Of a stretch of DNA of 64,000 nt, positions 57,062 to 64,000 are shown piece after piece (position 1 is the stretch's first letter; the number at the start of each line of letters is the position of its first letter). The position numbers were made by a program, and so were the translations under genes. The stretch comes from Pseudophaeomoniella oleicola. Lineage: Eukaryota > Ascomycota > Eurotiomycetes > Phaeomoniellales > Phaeomoniellaceae. The stretch lies in the NCBI GenBank assembly GCA_003868215.1, contig QWDQ01000049.1, forward strand, positions 124,521 to 188,520. The letters are read 5' to 3'. The notes under the pieces were generated by a model, which was not told the DNA's origin, did no database searches, and saw only the letters and a program-made list of their open reading frames with translations.

Positions 57062-58705
57062 CTAGGCGACCGAAGCCCGACGTTCTCTGTACTCTTTGCT
57101 ACCCATAGTGCTGGTATCAAAACCTTGCTCTTCCAGATAGGCTCTGAATCTCATATCCTCTTCTTCAATAGTGTCTTGTCCAATATGAGGTAAGAGGAAC
57201 AATGCCATGAATCCACTTAGAATGCACAATGAACTGGCGACAAAGAAGGGATATTGGCCTTGCTTGACGACACTATCACCAGCGTCGTCAATAATGAGAG
57301 GGAAGAGATAGGAACCAATGAATGCTCCAATCTTGCCCATAGCAGCGGCGATACCATAGTACTGACCGCGGACAGCAGTGGCGGACGTCTTGGAGGCAAT
57401 GAGACCAATGTTGTCTCCGGGACCGACTTCACCAAGGGCAAGGAAAATACTGCACGAGGTCAGCTGGATATGCCTATCTCCGAAGAAGCAGAACGGATCT
57501 TACCCGTAGACGACGACGAAGCCAGCGACATTCTTTGCTGTATCGAGGTACTTATAACATCCAGACATAATGAAACCAATGATTCCTTGGGCGAGAACAC
57601 CCGCTGTAAGGGCATATCGTGGGCCAATCCAGTCGCTTACGAATGCACCGAGCGATGCTCCGGGGATGTAGAAAGCATTGATCACCGTACCCCAACCAAA
57701 AGAAACCCACAGTGGATAGGAGTCACCGAGGATAATTGCCAGCCAAGAAGTCGAGTAGATACTGAATGAATAGGACGAGAAATCATAGATAAACCAGATG
57801 AGGGAGACAACGGTCAGCCGCCACCAATAAAATTTGAGGATCAGCCAATAGGGATACTTAGTCATACGCTGACGATTGAATTCCTCGGGCTCTTTCAATT
57901 TGAGACGAAGATAGAACAAGCTGAGGGGTGGGATAACACCAAGACCAAGTGCGATGCGCCAGGCTGCTCGAAGGTGCTTTTCCGTGGTACACAAGACCAC
58001 AATCATTGGCACCAGTGTTGATGCGACGAAACCTAGGTCGATCTGGAAATTTGTGAACAGGATGAACCAGCGGTTCCGATGTCCCCGCTTAAGCTCTCCG
58101 GTGCTCTCAGCAGCACCTACAGAACCGGCTATACACCTCGCCGTTAGTAATTCATCCTCGGGTACAAGACGAAGCAGACAAACCTGGATATTCTCCACCG
58201 ATACCAATACCAAGGAGAAAACGATAAGCGGTAAGCGCAGCCAACATACCACCTAAGCTACCTCCGTCGCCATATGCACCAGCTGAAAGTGCAGCGAAGA
58301 TAATCAGGATAATCGTCGAGATCAACAATGTCCACTTCCTTGACCAGTAGTCACTCATAACGCCAAACACGAGTTGTCCAACAACTGTACCCGCAAACGC
58401 AATAGCGTTGACATTGCTCCGTTGTGGCGCATTGGTCCATCGCTTTCCGTAAATCTGAGCAAGGATGGTATTGATTGAACCGATGACCTATAATAAACGG
58501 CTAATCAGATGCGGTGCTTTGGGGCCTTGTCTGACATATTTCAACATACGCCTTGGAGATAACCATCAGAGAACAATCCAGCACCGCAGGCAATAGTCGG
58601 CCAGCTCCGTTCCCATCGGCCTTTGGGAACTTCTGCGAGCGGGATGTTCACAAGTTCATCTGGAGAAGTAGACTTTGCAGACTCTGGGTTGAGTTCTTTC
58701 TCCAT
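57062..58705 (-). CDS. MFS permease of the Git1/Pho84-like group
   Basis: Plasma-membrane H+ symporter. The closest family pattern is Git1 (glycerophosphoinositol and glycerophosphocholine uptake), with inorganic phosphate transporters next. Four exons: 58705-58550, 58487-58184, 58128-57504 and 57449-57062. The introns are 62, 55, 54 nt (GTATGT, GTTTGT and GTAAGA donors). The phases agree and give 490 aa. Features: cytosolic N-terminus with acidic residues, then ACGAGLFSDGYLQGVIGSIN (TM1 region with the family's AGLFSDGY) and MFS motif A GVMSDYWSRKWTLL. GIGIGGEYPAGSVGAAE and the C-half LALGEVGPGDNIGLIASKTSATAVRGQYYGIAAA also match the phosphate:H+ symporter superfamily. The start at 58705 is the ATG of MEKELNPES; the frame extends upstream in a less likely way. 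Substrate is inferred from family resemblance. Confidence 0.88.
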
Positions 58706-61356
58706 GATGCAGTTGATATATCCGGTGGGATGCCTAGAAATGATGGTACAATGGGGATAGTACACCACAACGCCAGAATAGAAGACAGAAAAGTTGCACA
58801 GGTAGGTGACATTATATAACAAATTTACCAGGGTGGCAAGCCGGATGACCTCTGAGCATTTGTGTCTCTGGCGAGCTGGGATCAGTGGAGTGGATCGATA
58901 AGGAATCTTTAGCTACTCCACCATCCAGGATGTAGCGATACTAGAATTGTTAGCTGCCTGGCTGGGACTCGATGCGATGCACAAGGCAAATCGAAGAAAA
59001 AGCCTTGGAAGGAGATAAGGCTAAAGCCATGACACCAAGCGCCGTGTTCACACGTCAATATCGTAGGGACAGAACTTATTCCTGAGACAGAAATGCCAAG
59101 TTGTTAACATGGAAGCGACGGGACGTTCCCTTTAGGTTGATGAAGCTTTTTCTTACCCCAAAGTTTCATAAACTGACATTGACAAGATGCAAACACTGCC
59201 TATTTTAGCAAAATGGTATCTGATCCTGCTTATACGTAAGGTAGAGAGGTTTCTTGGAGTTTTCACTATAATGGTAGAGCCCATCATTCAGAGTCGCGGA
59301 GCCCTTATCTCCATCCCTGGACCTATAACAGAAGGGAGTCTTTAGTAGTGGCAGCTAATGTTGGTTGGTACCTAGGTAGCCAGGTGCGTATCTCGCCGCA
59401 TCTACTATGTATCATATTACGACGGTCGGGGCAAGATAAAATCCACTATTACATACGACTTGGGTAGATATCTACTGCGTAGTACTACGTTAAACCGAGT
59501 TTGCGAGCCTATCTCGCCTGATCCCTTTTCCCTTCTTTCTTCTAAGTTTCTTTTTCTTTTTCTCTACTACGTAGTATGCATCGAATGGATACCTTTGTTG
59601 ATCGCTGATCTCAGCCCTGACTGTCCTGGACAAGCAATGAAGGCTACGAGGCTAGTAAGTCTTAGTGCTACTACGATGTACATACTCCCCATGCGGATTG
59701 CCGGTCTTCCGGAAACTGCGAGACTGTCTGCCCAGGTGTGTACATATATGATAGCAAGACCCGACGGCATCATATAAAACACTTGTCAGACATCGATATA
59801 AATTGATATCAGGGTGCGCAGTATACACTCTTCCGTTCCATCTCGTTCTTCCACAGAGACACAGTAAAACAACGAGGATCGTCTGCTTCCTTACATTACG
59901 ATGTCCTTAGGGACGATTGAGAAGCCGGGCAGAATAAATCTAGAAACTGAGTTGTGGACATTCCACTGTACAGCCAGTACCTACCTTAGTAAGTGCAGTT
60001 CGGTTGTGAGGGCCACCTCCAAACCCCCGCTAAATGGCGTGGTGACGCTGCAAGCGCGCTGCTAAATCAAAGTAGCTTTGCTACAGTAAAGCGTATATAA
60101 TAGACTCAATTTTCAGTAACCTCACTACCACCAGCCACTCAGTCCTTGATTTACACTAAATGCTATCTGGACAATTACCGGCTTGTCAAAACCTACTGTG
60201 ATTAGACACCTACCTAGTCAATCAAGATTGAAGCTCAGTTCTATGGGAAGAGACTCTCAGGGTGAAGCCCATCAATCTCTAACCCCAAGGCGCCTTCCAA
60301 ACAGCCTCGAAACAATACTCTGGTATGTGAAGTGAGCACGAATTCTGGATTCAGAGCTACATGGCTAAGTAGATGTCATATCATCTGTATACCGAACACA
60401 GGTAGTCAATCTCCTCCATCCATCTCCTGTATCATTTTTCGGCTTGACAAAGGACCTATCACTGCAGCAGGGTGCTCAGATGATGGTGATGGAATACTCT
60501 TAGGGTTTTCCCGGGGATCTTCCAACACTACCTAGTATGTAGCTATTGCAATCCGCCAGATGTAAGTCAAGGATAACAGAACTCTCTTGTCGCCATGCCT
60601 ATAGCACACGCTGAATACGAGAACTGGCTCGCTATCCCTTCACACCTTGAAAAGGTTGCTGCACCGTTTAGTAAATAAGGAGATGACGGAGATGGTTGCA
60701 TTTGAAAGGAAATGAGTAACTACGGAGCGCCAAACAATCCACACGCGCAAACGCGTCAGACCTTAACTTGAAAAGAACTTTGACGTAGAACGATAAGACA
60801 CAATGAAGTACATTCTGGCCAATCATGGCTCTCTCTGCCACGGTGATCTCAACTCCACTATCACTTCAATATGAATACTGTGACAATACATACTACTCTT
60901 GATATTTTTCTGATACTTTGCGCAACCCTTTAGATCATTGTCGGTGTTTGCTTCTTGATTGATCTTGAGGAACAGTCGCACCAGACACTGCATCCATCTG
61001 TTTGTCTTCTCTTGTGCAGTTCTTTGCTACAAGTTTGTTGTCAGCCTTGCCCCACTTGACAGCTATCACCAGCTTGACAACCGAAAAAAGCTACATCACT
61101 TGCATTTTGATCTGGCAATTCGACAACAATTGAAATAACTGAGTTTGGGTGCGAAGCATTTCCTGTGATCCGTCTGCACTTCTTTACGATATCAGTCCTT
61201 CTTGGAGCAGGGTGATTCAATATCACCGCTCTCGCCACTCTCATCACTTTCCACCAAGTATTGCAGCACCTGTAGAACGTGTATTGCCAAGCCTGGCCTA
61301 CATCATTTATATCTCGTGGCAGATGCTCTGCTTTCTACCTTCACCAGAGACACGAG
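58706..61356. other. Gene-poor 2.65-kb divergent intergenic region
   Basis: No gene accepted. It must hold the promoter of the Git1-like permease and of the large ubiquitin hydrolase. GGTACCTAGGTAG occurs at 59367-59379 and CCTACCTAG near 60209-60217. A frame at 59460-59777 was judged chance. Confidence 0.45.
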
Positions 61357-64000
61357 ATGTCTCCTGCGGAGGCGTTGGACAGTAGTCCCGGTCAGATCAT
61401 GGACACATCACGATCCAGGTCACAATCCATGGACCATGACTCGCAGCAAGAGCGGAAACGCCCTCGCTTGGATGGTGGTGATGACTTTCCTGCGGATGAA
61501 GCATTGACAGATGTGGGCTGTCCTGAAACAACAACAGCAGACGTGCCTTCTTCCAAATCGCCAGCTCGCTCTCCTAACCTCAGCAAATCACCTCAAATGG
61601 TATCAGGCACCCCACAAATCTCCCCACAACGTCCCAGCAAGGTAACCATAAACACAAGGCCTTCGAGTGCTGCAGCACAACACCTTCCGACCGATCTGAC
61701 AGATCCCTCGGAGGATTCTCCAACCATCATGGCGGAGACGGCATCGAATAACTCCGGATCCCAACCTGAAGCTGCACTTGAACCTGTCTCTTTGAGCCCT
61801 TCTCACTCACGGAGTCCAGAGATACAGGTGGCTGAGCCTGAGGACATAGATCAGCCCAGTGAATTCACGCAATGGACATCCGTGACAAAAGACACGGATG
61901 CTCAGAGCGTGCGCAGGAAGCTCGATGGTGCTTACGTCTTCCATACTTTCCCACAGGCACGATACGCACACATTCATAAGACAGAGGTAGTCGTTGAAGA
62001 CTTCGCCAGCAACCTTCGAGCAGGTATTGCGATTGAGCGCTTTGTCTTTTTTGTCGTTCGCTAATTATCACTACAGATGCACCAGACATGCAACTTGAAA
62101 ACCCGCTTGGTAGCTTAAATACTTGGATGGAAGATCTTCTCGAGGATTGCGCGGAGATACCTGCGTCCTTAGTCGTCGAGGACGCGGTCTTCTGGGCCCA
62201 GTTCCCCAGCGTGGTGGATGCCGTTCTCCGTCGCAAGTAAGGATCCACCTCCGTACGTACTTCTTAGCTTTACTGATGGCTGTACAGGATCGAACTCCCA
62301 CCTGGTGTCGATGATCAGCTGATCGAGAGATTCTTCTCCAACTTCCTCCGCCTTGCCTCACGATTTGTTGACTTCGATTCCCGGACGGCTCTTCAAACGC
62401 TGGGAACCTCCATCCTTCCGGTACTACTGTGCTCGCGATACTTGATGACCGTCAATTCGATGCTTCAGTGCCGCAATGCACCACTGTACAATGTTCTGCA
62501 GATGAAGTTTGATGATGCTGCAGCATTGTCGCGTAAAATCGCAGGCATATTGACCGGCCCTCGTTGCGACATTATTCAGAAATTACATGGTCTTGTCCAG
62601 AGATTCATGAGTGACATGCAGAAGAAAGCCTCCCTAGGCACAACTCTACTGGAGTCTCTTCGCGTCATCAATAGGATCATTTTGACGCTGTATGAAGCGG
62701 CCTCGCTTCACAAACGTGGGAATTCCAACCCCGAGCACTTGGAAAATGTCAACAGATCGTGTTATGACTTTTGTCGCTCCATAGACGAGCTCTATCAACT
62801 CTCCATTTCCAAGCAATGGAACTGGTTGACAATTGACACAAGTCTTGAAGTCTATAACCTTCTTTCAACAAGTTTCCAGTATCTCACACTAAGTAATGTG
62901 GATGTCGCTGTGGACTTGATTGGCGAAAATGCTCTTTCAGAAGGTAGGTTTACAAACCTGGACCTTGCGGAATTGGCGCTTCATAACTGGAAGTTCGATA
63001 TCTGCTGGAAGGCTATCAAGACTGGACGCATGGAGCTACGTGCACAAGGCATGGACTTGTTACAGACAGATCTGATTTCTATTTACCATCATTTCATCCG
63101 CCAACAAGACTCGGTCGATCTGCCGCTGGTCCATTACATGGTAAATCTCCTTCGGGAAGGCAAGGTCTTGCAATACATTACCAGCGCCGAATCTCATCCT
63201 CAATTGATATCACGCTGTGGAAACGTGATAGCGTTTCTTGCCGTCAGCAAGGCGTATACGCAAGAGGATACCGATTTACTCTGGGACTTTATCGTTGAGA
63301 ACCGAGATCCAAGGATGGTCTCCGAGATGTTTCAAGCCATGGCTTCACTCATAGACAATATGGACGCCACTGACGTTGGATACTTGTTTGGAAAGTTCTT
63401 CGACTTTCCCGTCAATCGCTTCGACTCCAAGTTTATGGACTTCGCCGGTTATCTGTTGAGGGTGGTGAGCCAACGCTGGCGGACGCACAAACAATATGTT
63501 CCGGATTTCCTTCAGATTCGCTTCTTCGTTGATCTCTTGAGGAACGAGGCTATGTCCGAAGATGTGTCGTGGGAGAATCGAGTTCTCATACAACGTTGGG
63601 CGCAGCGACAACTGATGGACCTGTCAGATGCCGCTTTGACAGACTCTCATATGCGTGAGATCTGGGAACAGTGTACCGCAGATATCAGTGGGCTCAATGT
63701 GTCAGTTACCGGGAGCTTGCGAGCAATTCAAGCTCTCACGCGACGTGACTCATCGATTCTTCGACTGCTCTCGGAACAGTTTGGGTATCCTACTCTCGTG
63801 GTACGAGAGCTTGTTCACACATTAAGGTCTCTCCCAGAAGGCTTCTCCGAAGACGATTGCCTGCGTCACGGGTACGTCGCTCGAATCGTTGCTCTGGCAG
63901 ATATTGTGCGTCACGAACCCGGAACATTGACGAAAGAGCTTTGTGAAATGCTGTGGATCTACCTTTTTGGATCAAGAGAAATAGACGAGACTCCGAGGGC
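61357..64000 (+). CDS. Large ubiquitin carboxyl-terminal hydrolase, N-terminal part (USP34/DUF3517-type), runs off window
   Basis: Predicted deubiquitinase of the very large fungal USP34/UBP24-like type; only the regulatory N-terminal half is here, and the catalytic domain should lie beyond 64000. Exons in the window: 61357-62023, 62077-62236 and 62288 to the edge, with introns of 53 nt (GTATTG..TACAG) and 51 nt (GTAAGG..TACAG). The phases close: RADAPDMQLENP and LRRKIELPPGVDD. At least 846 residues are encoded. Residues about 1-180 are Ser/Pro-rich and disordered (MSPAEALDSSPGQIMD). From about residue 230 a helical repeat region runs to the edge (ERFFSNFLRLASRFVDFDSR, WNWLTIDTSLEVYNLLSTS, ALHNWKFDICWKAIKTGRME). 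This matches the architecture of fungal members carrying DUF3517. The start is the first ATG in the frame; the frame extends upstream without one. Confidence 0.8.

Noticed and set aside
59460-59777. 105-codon frame on the + strand
   Set aside because: No motif and no supporting context; probably chance in AT-rich DNA.
1-64000. Search for virus-derived elements, transposons, rRNA, CRISPR arrays and backbone synthase genes
   Set aside because: No reverse transcriptase, integrase, transposase, long terminal or terminal inverted repeats, rRNA-like sequence, or PKS/NRPS/terpene domains were recognised.

Overview
The window comes from the nuclear genome of a filamentous ascomycete (Pezizomycotina; possibly Eurotiomycetes/Chaetothyriales, but I cannot fix the order by eye). 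The evidence is short introns of about 44-65 nt with GT(A/G)..AG ends and CTAAC/CTGAC-like branch sites, two fungal Zn(II)2Cys6 regulators, a Zds1-family protein, Gem1, Pex11, Sft1 and Ysc84-type proteins, and gene-dense DNA with intergenic gaps of 0.5-3.5 kb. I rebuilt splicing by hand. Almost every model closes in frame from ATG to stop, with exon lengths that sum to a multiple of three.

Layout. 0.6-8.2 kb: ENP2 (ribosome biogenesis, -) is divergent from MED13 (Mediator kinase module, +). 9.1-11.2 kb: a secreted GH78 alpha-L-rhamnosidase. 12.4-17.2 kb: a gene-poor stretch with two unrecognised small cysteine-containing proteins. 17.7-24.9 kb: methylthioadenosine phosphorylase (-), a Zds1-family protein (+) and the Golgi SNARE SFT1 (+). 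25.9-31.0 kb: an unrecognised gene whose frame does not close, an EthD-domain protein and a Ysc84/Lsb3 SYLF-SH3 protein (all -). 31.7-41.5 kb: an accessory-looking block with an NAD(P)-binding epimerase-like enzyme, a Zn2Cys6 regulator and a 14-TM-type MFS exporter (all -), then a divergent second Zn2Cys6 regulator (+). 41.9-45.8 kb: GEM1 (Miro GTPase) and TFIIE-alpha. 48.5-50.3 kb: choline sulfatase. 51.4-53.7 kb: PEP carboxykinase (-). 55.5-58.7 kb: PEX11 (-) and a Git1-like phosphodiester permease (-). From 61.36 kb to the window end: the 5' part of a very large ubiquitin hydrolase.

Functional threads. PEP carboxykinase and PEX11 both belong to growth on gluconeogenic or fatty-acid carbon, and the PEPCK promoter holds a CCG-N7-CCG site of the AcuK/AcuM type. 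Choline sulfatase and the Git1-like permease are nutrient-scavenging functions. The 31.7-41.5 kb block has an oxidoreductase, an exporter and two regulators, as small detoxification or metabolite-export loci do, but no PKS, NRPS or terpene backbone enzyme is present.

I found no virus-derived element, transposon, rRNA, convincing tRNA or CRISPR. I cannot point to a wholly new biological system. The most interesting non-gene signals are a dispersed AGGTACCTAGGT-type palindrome confined to intergenic DNA, several tiny start-codon exons, introns hidden inside long open frames, and a GC-AG intron.
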